From Reticulascus tulasneorum (lineage: Eukaryota; Ascomycota; Sordariomycetes; Glomerellales; Reticulascaceae): DNA of 64,000 bases. Position 1 is the first letter of the stretch, and each line of letters starts with the position of its first letter. Shown piece after piece: positions 11,707 to 23,670 of the stretch. The notes under the pieces were generated by a model. The model was not told where the DNA came from, did not search any database, and saw only the letters and a program-made list of their open reading frames with translations. The stretch is from positions 1,178,001-1,242,000 of the forward strand of contig LSAX01000008.1 of assembly GCA_001557505.1 (NCBI GenBank), read 5' to 3'. A program made the translations under genes and the position numbers.

Positions 11707-12910
11707 TCAGTGAAGCAGGAGTTCATCTTGCTCGTCCTTACCGAGCTGACCTAGAGCCTGACGTCTCGTCGGGGCAGCAGCATCGAAGTATGGTGTCTCA
11801 GCCAGAGACGTAACCCGAGTACCGTGCCGTGGATGCTTGCCTCCGTAATCCCAACTCGCATTATGAATCGTAATCCGGTTGTCCCACAGTGCACTTGTCT
11901 TTGGAGTCCACTTAAATCGAACTTGAATGTCCGCATTCTTCTCATACACATCATACAAGTAATTGAGTATGGCATCGCTTTCGGCTCGATCAAGCCCGAC
12001 AATACGGTCTGTCATAGATCGATTCACGAAGAGCGATTTCCAACCTGTTGCCGGATGCACTCGCACGAGAGGATGAGCTCGCTCGACAAACTGAGGCCCC
12101 GCCGTAAGATTTTCGCGGTCGAGATATCGATGTGCGGAGATATATACCGCTTGTTTCCCATCTATGATCTTGCGGAAGCCGGGAGAGAGCTTTTCGTACG
12201 CCGCGTATCCGCTGGCCCAGAGGGTGTCACCCCCAACAGGCGGAATCGTATCATTATGAAGATGGGTGACGCCGGCAGGGTGCTTCTCGTGGACCAAATC
12301 CGCATGCCAATTAGCAGCCCCACCCGGCTTCCGATAGTTGGCAGGATACTCTGTCGCTTGTAGATCGGGCCAAATGACAGTAACGCCGGGCACGCCGGGA
12401 ACTTGCGGGACCTGTGGCTGATGTCTGTGTTAGGGTTTCTCTTTTCTCACCCTGGCCTATTCTTACATGTGTCTCGACTTCGCCATACCACTCTCCCAGC
12501 TCTTTCTGCTGCTGTGGGGTGATGTCTTGGTCCCGAAAGAATACGACACTGCGCTCAGCTATCAAAAGAGCCAGGTCATCCTTTTGCTGGGCAGTCAGAT
12601 CTTTCAGCTGAAGACCTTCTACTTCTGTGCCGATGTGGGTCGTAAGGTCCGTCACCTTGGTCGCTGCAGATAACAAAGCCTTCTTGGACTTGTCTGCTCT
12701 TGCACCAGCTTCAACGTGAGGACGATCCACATTACGGATGTTGTACACGTCCTGTAAATACAGTGGCTTTGATGGCAGATATGGGTAGCCGGCTGAGAGG
12801 TCGATTCCTGCCTTAGATAGCCGTTTGAAAGCTTCATTTGGCAAACCTAGAGTAACCTTGGGTGGCTCGATGACGTCGATAATTGTGGGATCGATAGCTG
12901 AAGGTGCCAT
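11707..12910 (-). CDS. TauD/TfdA-family 2-oxoglutarate dioxygenase
   Basis: Two exons (12910-12467, 12417-11707; 49-base intron) encode 384 aa. The spliced frame runs VETHPQVPQVPG into the catalytic domain. The Fe(II) facial triad is visible: the HxD of NWHADLVHE, and the distal His of IHNASWDYG. The 2-oxoglutarate-binding Arg is in HGTRVTS. The protein belongs with fungal sulfonate/taurine dioxygenases (Jlp1-like), which oxidatively release sulfite from sulfonates using O2 and 2-oxoglutarate. Other TauD-like fungal enzymes act on different carboxylates or hydroxylate metabolites, so the exact substrate is open. It has no signal peptide and is expected in the cytosol. It sits upstream of a Dal5-type permease and an FMO on the same strand. 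Confidence 0.9.
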
Positions 12911-15292
12911 GATGGAGAGACAGGATGTAGAAGATGGAGATAAACGATTAACCTGCTACTGAAGAATTCATTTGCAACTTAGTGGCTTGCACTTCAATTT
13001 GCACGAACAAACTACTTGTATTTGTCTTTGTTTTATGTTTATCTTTCACGCCCGGCATGTCCAGGTAACGCGCCGTAGGTGGGTCAACACACCATCATGG
13101 TTGACGCCAGGTAAGCATCCAGCGTGACAGATCGTCAGCAGGACGTGGCTACACAATGTCTAAGGTACCAAATCAGGACTTTTTTGCTAATCCAGATAGA
13201 GTGACTTGGGGTCACGTATGTGGGGGTAGATCTGTGCAGCCAACGCCGCCAACACACCTTAATTGGCCGAATCGAAAATGACTACGCTTCTCTAAGTATA
13301 CTGTCCCATGAGGAGGCTTGTCGTTTGCTGTAGCATTGGCTAGCGGATCCAAACCTTTCATTGCCCCATGCTGGTAGCCAGAGTGCTTGGCAGTTGGCAA
13401 AGACGTGATGACCTGTCAACGATATGCCGCGTACAAAGGCCAAGTGCCTTACATACTCCGTAGTCATCTAGCTAAGCGCTCGATCGCTCAGAAACTGGAG
13501 AATAACACCAAGAATTTAAGGACCGGATTTCAGCAGACACTGCTGCAGAGGCGAGGTCGTTTCTTGTACAAAAGTTCGACATAATGTGGATGAAATTTCA
13601 ACGGTCAATAATATATTGAATACAGCGTCTGTCTATGGCGCCACAATACAGAAAACTATTTCTAAACCACGAGAACTACCTAGTTCTTCCAGGTAAAGAG
13701 TTTGGCTTCACACACTTCGAAGTTGGAGCGCTGAAATACTGTTGCTGGCATTTGAGGTAATCCAGTGCACTTTTCAAGACTGTTAGCCTGTGCAGGAGGT
13801 GGAGAAGGATGGTCTCAGGCGGCTTGCTCTGAGGTCGGCTTAACTCCATCCATCCCATGTTGAGTATCCTTAGTATTAAATTCCGGGATCTTTACATATC
13901 TATGGGTAGGGGCCTGTAAGGTGAGATCGCCCCTTCGCGTGCAGGTAGTCAATGGCTGGGAACTACCTTGGTACAATCGAATTAAAACCCATTTATCATC
14001 AACAAGACTACTAGAACTTATCAACAAAGATATCAACTACAGCACTGGCTGAGTTAGTTGAGGACCAAATGTCTTCCAAGTTATCTAGCCAGTTCCGTGG
14101 TCTGCTGGAAATCCGCTACCTCAGTAGGCTGAAGGCTTAAACCTTTAATGTCTCATAGCATTTGAAGATTGAGCATGTTACTAAACTACATGAGACTTTG
14201 CTGAGCAGCAGTAGTCGTCTGAGTGGTCATAAATCCTACCGCAAATAGGGGATTTTGATCCACATGCCGCCCATACCAGGGGCAAAATGACTTCATTCGA
14301 GGAGTATTGGATATGTGGACATCAAGACTTAGGGTTGCAGTCTGCTATTTTAATTTCAGATCCCCATTTTTGGCCTCCAAGGAAACAGGTGCACTTATGG
14401 AGGAACTTGGGGTTATGTCGAGAGAAACATCCCATATCACAAGTAGCCATGCCATTGACTTTTAGATTACTTACTGTCAGGGAGACTACCAGTTTGATAG
14501 CTCGCATCAAAGCTTTCACTCGACGTCCGGCTGTTCTTCTGTGCTGTCTCAGGAAGTCGTTGCCATTTCGACAGCTGACCAGGAGATTTCGATCATTGGT
14601 TTCAATCCATTCCGTCTGAATGATGTATCAACGGATGTTAACAGCTAGGAATAAGTTGGAAATAGGCAAAGATACCTTGAGCAACAACTCAAACTGATTT
14701 GCTGTCCGAAACTGATCAGATAATGCCAGCTAAAGTCAACTTCAGCGTTAGCCCTGTCTCCAATTTACGGCCTGGAAAGGTAACAATAAGCCTTGCATTG
14801 TTTTGGGTGCTGACTTTCTAACTCGGAAGATCGGGCTTCGGATTTTCGACAGAATATTTGTCGGATGGCTGGGGGATGCTGTGCAATGCGATAAGGTAAT
14901 TTATGCAGACCAGTATTGGCTGTGTCTGATGCTATTTTCTCTTCACAGGCCAATTCATGAAGCTGGTTGGTCTCTGTTGCTGTGCTGCAGCTTGCTGTTG
15001 TGGCACCATGCAGGCCACTCAGCTACCACTCGACACTGAGCTGAGAATAGTGGCGTTCTCCCATGCCTAGGGTGAACCCAAAGGGGTAAGACAGCCATTT
15101 GAACCCCTCACTATATCCCGCAGAGCCTTGTTCTCGCATGCCTTGGGTGAACCCAAAGTGGTAAGACAGCTATTTGAACCCCTCACTATATCCCGCAGAG
15201 CCTTGTTCTCGTCCGTAGATCTAATGTCTTCCTTTGCAAACTCAAGTCCTATAGAGCAGCGCTAGCCATGCTCTGAGCTAACTTGGCGTTAA
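12911..15292. other. Long gene-poor stretch
   Basis: No gene was recognised over 2.4 kb. The left end holds the promoter of the TauD dioxygenase, and the right end the promoter of the CorA-like gene. The only clear structure is a 75-base tandem duplication at 15062-15211. Open frames are short and lack motifs, and I see no transposon ORF or terminal repeat. Confidence 0.4.
15062..15211. repeat. 75-base tandem duplication
   Basis: Two adjacent copies (15062-15136 and 15137-15211) begin CATGCC and end TTGTTCTCG. They differ at only three positions that I can see (CTAGGG/CTTGGG, AAGGGG/AAGTGG, AGCCATT/AGCTATT). The duplication lies 80 bases before the first coding exon of the CorA-like gene, so it is in that gene's promoter or 5' leader. 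Confidence 0.9.
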
Positions 15293-18200
15293 ATGGAGTC
15301 GAGATTACGACGAAAAGAACTGAAGCGACAAGGCGTGGATCATGACATCGCTGCGCCGACTACAGCATCTAGTAACGTGCGAGGATCAAGGTCATCCGGA
15401 CACCCCAATTCGAAAAAGTCAAAACGCCAAAGAGAAGACTACAGCCGCAAAGACTTCTCGTGGCTCAGCAAAGATGTCCATGGTATGTTTACGCTCACCC
15501 CAGGCGGATTTACTGCTAAAAGGCGAAGGCTCTGAGTCCCTGGGCTACACATCTCTTAATGATGGCTCAGCCGCGTCGTTTGACTTTGGTGATCGAGGGC
15601 ACACGGCTTCTTGCAACATCGGCGGCGAGCTACTACAAATTACTACTCCGGCCTTTCCGTCCGATGAGAAGAAGCTAGAGGGACGCGTCCTACCCCATCT
15701 GTGTCCATTCGTGTCGGTAAGGGGTGACTTCGAGGACACGCCAGATGCCATTATGGCTAGAGCCCAGCGCCTGTTCGGAGACAAAGCCTCCTTTGGATTG
15801 AAGGTGCCCACAGACAGCGATGTCCCTGATACTTCACAGTCTTGCAAACTTGGCAAGGTCACGGAGCGGGGATTTTTCGACTATAGATGGCCATTCAATC
15901 GCTACCAGCTGCAGAGAGGAAACACAAAGGTAGGCACTTGCACACTGTTCTCGTGTTTCCAGGCTGGGACTCTCTGCCAGGTCATGCGATTAGAAGCAGA
16001 CAAGCATACTTTGAAAGTCCCTCTCACTGCGGGAGGTCGAGTCCGGTTCAACTGCATGTGTACTGCCCTCGACGCCACCGATTACGAGACATCATTGAGT
16101 GAAGATAAAAAAGAGTTAAGCTTGCGATCCGGTAGTCTGCATGGGTGGACTTTGACGATGGAGATGATCCACCAGGAAGAGAGGATCGACCTTTGTCCGG
16201 AGAGCAACCGTCACGATATAGCTACGAACCAGGAGAGACCAGAATCTTCTGATAGCTCAGAGACACGATACTCGACCCATATATGTGGGACAATAATCAG
16301 CCGCCATTTCTTGACAGTCGAGCCTGGGCAACCACAGGACATTACTGTCACCTTCACGCTGAAGTGTTCCGGCAGCAATACAAGCGCGGGTGCACCAGTA
16401 CTAGATATCACTCATCTAGCGGGCATTGGAGCAGACACTGCGAGACCAAAATTGCAGTTGTGGGGTGAGATATATCCCAGGCTGAGCCCTGGCGCTGATT
16501 TACATGGCGACACAGCCCTTCATGAGGCGAGGCTAGTTGGTCGGTGTCTCGAGAAACTTTTGCATGTCAACTCCATCCCTATCGAGTCAAAACCAACCAC
16601 TATGAGAAGAGGCCAGTTCTATATCCTCGTCGACTCATTACTCCCAAGAGCGCAATTTAATTTCCAAGGAATATTGTAGGTATCTCCGCACTTCACTATT
16701 TACCAGATTATACAGACATATTGATGTTGGGAGGAGCAGCTGGAAAATTCGTTTCCTAATTCAATGCCACGCTTTTTTCGTAGCCTTGTCGCTCATGATG
16801 AAAGAATGGTCAGAAAACACTCACCGAATCGATTTGAATACTCCCGGTTCTCGATCGACAGCGAATGACCGAGACAAGGAGATTCAGACCCTCCTGAGTA
16901 AGCACGGCGAGGAAATATTGAAGGTTGTGGAGCAGTATCTTGACAGGACGCGAAATATCATCCATGGGACAGTGCTCTTTCTGCTATACTTCGACCCTAA
17001 GTGGGAGAATTTCTCCGATATTTTTTCCAGTCATTCAATCAAATCCTGCCAAAACTCAGAGGATCTCGATCAATATCACGTCCTCATAACAATTCGGTAT
17101 GCCCTCAAAAACTGTCAAGAAGTCTTCCCCTCACATTCGCCGTTCTGGAGTGTATTCTCGGATAAAAGGGTCGACTTGTTCAAGTGGCTCAGCATCGAAG
17201 ACCACAGACGGAAAGGGTCTAGAGGAATCCTGAAGAGGAACATTTTGAGAGTCCTCCATTTTGCCTCTGCAACCTCGCTGATCAAGGTAGCGGCCGAACA
17301 GCAGAAGGGGAGATGGAACGAACAAGACGAGATTGGTAAAGACTCTACCAATGCGGAACTCCGTCGGCTACGCGCCACACGCGATAAGTGGAGATTTGCT
17401 ACTCACCAGCATCTTCACGCGAAAATAGCCGCCCGAGCTGCTTATGTAGCCGACGACGAGGAATGTGATAGGCTTCTCTCTTTATGCTCCGAGCTAGGGC
17501 TCAGCGGGCTTTCAATGAAATCTTGCATCAATTTATCCCAGCAACGTATCAACAACAGAGTGGGGACCGCTGTTCTGAATCCAGGCGCCTTGCTCCCGGA
17601 CAGGGAAGGCTCGTTTCCTGTTCCAAGAGATTGCCCTTGGGAGCTACACCTCCTATGCCACCACAGTCCAATGCTCTACCCTAGAAGCGCAGATCCGGAG
17701 CTCATTGAGCACTGCATTGCATCTTGTCTCGAGTTTCGAACCGCTGAAGGGTTGCTGGCCTCATCATGGGAACGAGCAAGCGCCCAGAGTCTGACTGCCT
17801 GGTTTGGCCTGGAGGCCAGTTGTGTTGTGGCAAGCACCGTGGTTGGCTTCCGATTAAAGAACATGCAGACAAACAGCCGATTAATGGCCCGTCATGGTCT
17901 CAGAAAAATGGCCGGTTCTCCTTTGAAGGTCCCAAGAACACCAACATCACCCAAGTCACCTCGGTCTCCTCTGATTCCAGATTTGGACTACCAACAAATT
18001 CCTCACCTGAACAGCTTTGGCAATGAGAAGCCAGCAACGCCGTCAGAAGGCAGGCGAAACGATCGTGGCGAAGAAGACATGCTTTCAGATGACAGCTCGT
18101 CGACAAATGAAGAAGAGACAAACGAAGAAGTAGAAGTAGCTACAATAAACAACGCAAACCAATCTATTCCAGCAAGTCAAGTGACTAAACTGTTGGAAAC

Positions 18201-20540
18201 ACTCAGACATACCAATGGGCCAAGCAAGTCATTTCATTGGAAGGAGTATAAGCCTCCAGACCCGTACCACCCGCCGTTTCTTGTCATTTCGCTTGACGAC
18301 TCGCCCGACCTGGTTGCCAATGATCCGACAAGTTCATTTGAACACCAAGGTGGTCGAGAATCAGCCCACACTGTCAAAGCATCGCGCTCGCTACATTCGA
18401 CTGACAGATCACTGCTGCTTTCAGCTGAGGAGCTGGCGGCACTAACTGTTTTCGATATTATGAATTGTTCCGCAGATTTACCTTCCGTTTCAGCAGTCGA
18501 GAACTACCGTTTATTCTCGACAGGCCAGAATGCACTGGAGTATCTAGAGAACGCAGCATGTCAAGAAGCAGATAACATCACTAAGAAGCTGCTGGAAGTA
18601 TACAGCGACCGATTTCAAGAACCACAAGCCGAATTTCCTAGCGTTAATGTCTTCTCCCAGTCGCAGAGCAATGCACTCCGAAGTTCGACTTTTAGCCCAA
18701 GACTGCCATGGGGAGTCCAAGACTCGAACGTCCTGGGTAACACTGGCAGAAACTCCAAGTTGCACCCCATTCGAACCGCACTGAAACATGATAGTCCGAC
18801 AGCAGCGAAGCTACGGAGTATTTTGGAACGCGAAATGTGTAGGATCTTGTATGACAGTGTAAGTAATGGCCAGACTATAACTCGAAATTGTTTTACACTA
18901 ACACCATCCCTCAAAAAGCTTGTGGACCAGAGAGTCCAGCACCGCATCATGTAAGAGAGCTCCTAGCACCGACAGTGTGCTTAAAATTAACATAAGAATC
19001 GCACATACTGATTTCTGGTCCTTACAGATTTATCAACAAGCTTAGCCCGACTCTTCTAAAGTCCCTGCCGAGGATGTGGCACACTGAGTCAAGGAAAACC
19101 GTAGAAAACCAAATTCAATGCTTCACGCAGTTCTTCGCGACGCCTTCTCCTAATTGGAGATTGAGTATTACACTTTTCTATTGGTCACTAGAACCGCGAA
19201 GCTTGAAGACTAGTTCGCCATCACGAGCACTTGCCGAAGAAGCTGTGAAACTGCTGTCGATGGGCCAACTCTCGAGCGGCACGAGTAGTAGACGAGAGGA
19301 ATACTCGATCTTTCCGCCCGACGACTTGGGTCACCCTAACAAGAAAACACTGAAGTCCCTCTTTGAACTGGATGTTCCAGAACCTGTTAAAGGGAGATTC
19401 AAGATACAGCGGAATGCTTCATCAATCATCATGTCGACAAATTCGCTCGGCGACTTTGGCAAATGTTCCATCATCTCGAGCCTACTTAATCATGACGAGA
19501 GGAAGAAGTTGTCGTATTCGGCGCTAGAATTATGGAACGCCTTCATCCACCAGCCACAGACGACAAGATGTCTCGTATTCTTGGCCCTGCTAGGCTCTAT
19601 ATGTACGGCCATGTCAGAGAAATATGACAGCATATTGGAGGAGTTGACGAATAAGGTGGATTTAGGCGTGAGTTCTGTCTGCTTCTTGGGGGCTTCTTCA
19701 TACGTGATCACAAGCTGATTAGATCAGAACCGAGACCTCGACTACAACTGGACCTTCACTCATGGCGACGGCACACTAATCCTCTTGAAGCAGCGAGCGT
19801 GGGCGCAAAAGGCATTGCAATTCCTACACGATACAATCAAAGAGTCCTTGATGAAGATCCAAGAAGCCGAATCTGAAACGATATCCCAGATCGACATGGT
19901 ACGTGAGCAACTACTAATCAGTGGTCGTGCTAACTTATTGTTCTCGCAGTGCCCGGGCATCCGCCACCCCGCCCTTGAACTAATATATCAGGACTACCTT
20001 GCACAGTTCCAGAGCCAGCGACATGGGCTGGAGAAGCTGTCGGCCCAGTTCCAGCATCATATCGAGCGTCTCTCCAGAGATCACGATCGCGTCTTTTCGT
20101 TACTAGGGCTAGAGGATAGCCGAGCCTCTCTCCGACTTGATCGAAATATCCAAATTCTTACGTGGATTACGATAGTGTATCTTCCTATAACATTTACCCT
20201 AGTAAGTTACTTTACTTAAATGCCTTCCAGAGCGGCGAAGGAGATTTGAAAATGACTTGTGTTATTCCCGAAGGCCGTTTTTGCCATCCCTAACGACAAA
20301 ACCACCGACTACCGAACAACGTGGATAATTGGTATTGCTATCATGGCGCTCTCGATAACCTTCTTCATTGCGTATCTCCTAAGCCGGTTCTTAGACACTG
20401 TTTTATTAAAGGCTGAGGCTGCCGAACGCTGGATAATACAGTTCCTTTTCCGGGTGACATGGAAAATTTGGAATACCATGGTCCACATATTCAAGAACAG
20501 AGGCTATAATTCAAGACTTTTTGCAGGGATAAATGTGTAA
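15293..20540 (+). CDS. Very large protein with CorA-like two-helix C-terminus
   Basis: Seven exons (15293-15482, 15523-16675, 16740-18950, 19028-19667, 19728-19898, 19950-20201, 20274-20540) give one continuous frame of 1627 aa. The first intron is only 40 bases. The others are 51-77 bases; the 51-base one is in frame but has a clear GCTAAC branch site and CGCAG acceptor. A long N-terminal part with no recognised domain and a disordered central segment (about residues 800-870, acidic and Ser-rich) precede a coiled region. Two membrane helices near the end (about 1522-1545 and 1555-1577) follow. The layout, a helical bundle then two C-terminal helices, recalls fungal CorA/ZntB-like Mg2+ transporter proteins, but the GMN loop motif is absent, so transport is unproven. 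The join of exons 2 and 3 is the least certain, and the region could be two genes. Confidence 0.65.
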
Positions 20541-20854
20541 GACATAGGATATGGGAGGCATCCACTTGTGAGGAGCAAAAGGGGGTAAATAAAGCTTCTA
20601 GATAGAGATTCATCCCAACACCCGTAGCATAACACGGATTATTATTGTAGTAACTCAGTCCTGCAGCAGCTGAAAAAACTTGAAAGCTATGTCAGAGTCT
20701 GAACTTGCGGGCAGATTGCGACGGCTAGGCTAGATTCGTCGATATCACAAGCTCTATGATTGAGGAGACAAGTAGAATTGTGCAAGGACATTCCATATCT
20801 CGCTTGCACACTACATTTCCTTCGTATCACTCCATCCACGGCATGTTCTTGAAG
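20541..20854. other. Convergent intergenic gap
   Basis: This gap separates the 3' ends of the CorA-like gene (+) and the F-box-like gene (-). It should hold both 3' untranslated regions. Nothing else was seen. Confidence 0.4.
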
Positions 20855-22546
20855 TTATGCTCCTCCTGGAATCCCTCCTGGTCTTCCTCGTGCTCTTTCG
20901 CGGGGTGATGGGATGGAGTATACCTCTACCTCGTCAGCAAACCTCTCTGCTCCAATCTCTTTCAAAGCGCTCAGAAGCTCCTCATCCGGCTTCCAGCCAT
21001 GTGAATCCATAATATGCAAACGCCGATTTTCATGGTTACAACCGGCGGCTTCATCTAGCCACGAAACCTGGCCTGGAGCTACCCAGCAAACTTCCCATAC
21101 AGATATGTTCGCAGCCCCCCGTATAACAATGGAGGCAGACAAAACTACCGGCATGTGCCTGGAAGCAGCGTTTGCGAATGCCATCAGAAGCGGTCGTAGC
21201 TGTTCGTCTGCTGGAATACGGCGGAACTGGATGCGAGGTTCCATCCCAGTCTGTCTCTGTTCTTCATCTTCATCGAATTCATCAGGCCCATCACCTAGGT
21301 ATGTGAGCGGTCCTTGCGTGTCTCCTGGGTCCGCTGACATCTCGAAGCGTCGATCAAGCTCATTTTCTTGGTCGGGGTGGCCTTTGAAATACCACCTGCC
21401 CGACGGGCTGACGACATCCAAAGCAACCTTCAAGATCACCAAGTTCGGCCATAACGGCTCTTGACTCTCTTGAGGCTCGAAAAAGGTCAAGTCTAGCATG
21501 CCAGTAATATTCAGGTGAGTCAAGTTGCGTGAGAAGTCGCGGAGTCCTTCGCTCAATGGATCGCGCGTCAAAGGGCTGATAAGGTCTGGTGGAATTGCAA
21601 GCTGATTTGCTGGCGGTTCCGAGAAGAATATGATTTGGGCCTTCTTCAAAAGTGGTAAACTGAGACGACTTAAAGCTGCGCCAGCTTCTTGCCTCATTTG
21701 TCGGCGCATATGCAAGTATCGCTTTTCGTTGTCGTCAATCCACGAGGCAATGCTCTCTAGGCCAAGCATCTTTGACATGAGATCGACCCATGTACGCATA
21801 TCCAATTTACGTGGATCCACCCCAATATCCATCTCACGAACTAGGCTTAGCTGTGGTAAGGTCTCTGGGTGTAGGAGACGAAGATATGAGTATCTAAACC
21901 TCTCGTTAAAGAGGTCGTGTCGCTGGCGCTCTTTGACGAGATGCATGTCTTTACTTAATGAACCATATCCACGTTCGCATGGGTCTTTAGGTGAGGAGAA
22001 CCCTCTGAGACTGAGTCGCAATCCACGGTTGCCATTCCGCTGTAGGCCAGATAACGATGCACCTCCAGCCGAGACCTCCAAATCCCAGGCTTTCAGTACG
22101 TCAAAAAGTTGATTGACAGCATCTGTTAATGCCACGTCATTGGCCATTCGCTCATGCTGTCTCTCAAATCGACCACATGCGGCATCATCATAGTCAGGAA
22201 GATGAATCTGGTACCGTAGTATCATGGCATTGCGACGCCTTCGAGGATTCTCTAAGCAAATCTTCTGGAATTTGTCGAGATCTTCCTGGGTGCTTTTCAC
22301 TTCAACATCGCGGAATGTATACTTTTCAACTGCGCACTGCCACTGGGCATTGATTGTGGCGAGTGTTACAAGTCGCGCGGCTAGAGAATCGCCGTGTTGG
22401 TTGAAGGGTTTAAGAAAGAAGCTGCTGTCTTCGATTAGGATTGCGTACGTGGTGATCAGATCGATGAGTTCTTGCGAGAGCCGTTCCATGGCCGGTACAG
22501 AAACTGTTCTGGGATCCGAGAAGTCAGACAAGCTTAACGGTAGCAA
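20855..22546 (-). CDS. F-box-like protein of unknown target
   Basis: Single-exon gene of 563 aa. Translation may instead start at 22489 (MERLSQELIDLITTYAI), where the F-box-like motif begins, leaving 544 aa. The opening LSQELIDLI followed by LVTLATINAQWQCAVEKYTFRDVEV is the usual start of fungal F-box proteins (helix-rich motif of about 45 aa, then the W...E...F pattern). F-box proteins link substrates to SCF ubiquitin ligases through Skp1. The rest contains no repeat that I can name (no WD40 or clear LRR), though the spaced leucines may form degenerate LRR-like units. An acidic patch (GDGPDEFDEDEEQ) lies in the last third. It is convergent with the CorA-like gene. Ancestry is fairly sure; the substrate is unknown. 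Confidence 0.75.
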   Translation of the reverse strand: MLPLSLSDFSDPRTVSVPAMERLSQELIDLITTYAILIEDSSFFLKPFNQHGDSLAARLVTLATINAQWQCAVEKYTFRDVEVKSTQEDLDKFQKICLENPRRRRNAMILRYQIHLPDYDDAACGRFERQHERMANDVALTDAVNQLFDVLKAWDLEVSAGGASLSGLQRNGNRGLRLSLRGFSSPKDPCERGYGSLSKDMHLVKERQRHDLFNERFRYSYLRLLHPETLPQLSLVREMDIGVDPRKLDMRTWVDLMSKMLGLESIASWIDDNEKRYLHMRRQMRQEAGAALSRLSLPLLKKAQIIFFSEPPANQLAIPPDLISPLTRDPLSEGLRDFSRNLTHLNITGMLDLTFFEPQESQEPLWPNLVILKVALDVVSPSGRWYFKGHPDQENELDRRFEMSADPGDTQGPLTYLGDGPDEFDEDEEQRQTGMEPRIQFRRIPADEQLRPLLMAFANAASRHMPVVLSASIVIRGAANISVWEVCWVAPGQVSWLDEAAGCNHENRRLHIMDSHGWKPDEELLSALKEIGAERFADEVEVYSIPSPRERARGRPGGIPGGA

Positions 22547-23670
22547 TATTGGGCCGACCTGGAATATTGATGCTTATCTACAAAATGAAGTCTTACGGCT
22601 GCGACGGCAATAGCACGAGCCGCAGGTAGCGTGGTTCGGATTAAAGTTTCGCAGATATCCGATATAGATCTAAGTGCTACGTAATTGACTAGCTCATCGT
22701 TTGAGGACCCTTTGTTTTAGTATTTGTGTCTTACGACTCACGAAATCTCAGTATGAGTGCAAATAGTGTTTGAACCATTGCCATTTGTTGCTCGGCAAGT
22801 AGTCAGGATGTTTGGTATTAGAAGACAAATACGCTAGTGTCTGGCTTCAGTGATTGGCCGCGTACAAAAACAGGTTGGCAGCGACAGTCTATGTTCAACA
22901 CTACCCAAGATTGCCGTCCTTTCTGTCAAAGAAGCGTGGGGGTTCTAGGTAGACGAGTCTGAGGTTTCTTGTGCTTTTAGTTTCTTTTACTGCCATGCTA
23001 TTCTCGGCTCGGAGATATCTGTAAGGGGGTATAAAAGTAGTGGAAGAGATTCAGAGAAATATCAGCAACTTTACTTTGGCAGCATAGAACTCATTGTGCT
23101 TTCACGCGGTTATATTGACCTTAACCCACGTTTGAACCACTACTCCGACTAATCGACATGAATCCCGTGCCGATGAGGTCAGAAATATACTACCATGGTT
23201 CATTCTCGTGTACACTTAAATGTGCATATTCTGCTGTAGGCGCAGCCCTGACACTGCATCTTCACAAAGTAGACCTATTACCTTTTTGTTAAAACAATAG
23301 ATATTGCCCGCCACTTGGGCAACGCCCTATGGCCACAACCAAGTATACCTTGAAATCTGTATTTGACTGCCTACTTCAAGCGATTGATATGTAGCATAAA
23401 TATCGTGGCGATAACTGATAGAGTAGGGTGGCCAACCCTCCCAATACAACGAATGACCTCGCCCAAATCTAAACAAAAGAAATATTGTCTACATATGTGA
23501 GGGAATGGGGGACGCCGGTTTGGATAGTGCTAGGTTTAATATCCCTGGACAGTAGTGCTATCAACCACCGGCTCAAATATTGGCAGCCCAGCCGACCGCG
23601 GTAGGATGTGTTCCGTATTTCCAACTCAGTCGCCAGCGATTTCACCCCATCCCTGATTGTGATGCACTTT
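22547..23670. other. Intergenic, no gene recognised
   Basis: This AT-rich 1.1-kb segment lies upstream of the F-box-like gene and downstream of the small secreted protein. No family match and no splice-supported open frame were seen. Confidence 0.4.

Noticed and set aside
12911..15061. Search for transposon remnants in the gap before the CorA-like gene
   Set aside because: No transposase or reverse-transcriptase motif, no terminal inverted repeats and no long terminal repeats were seen.
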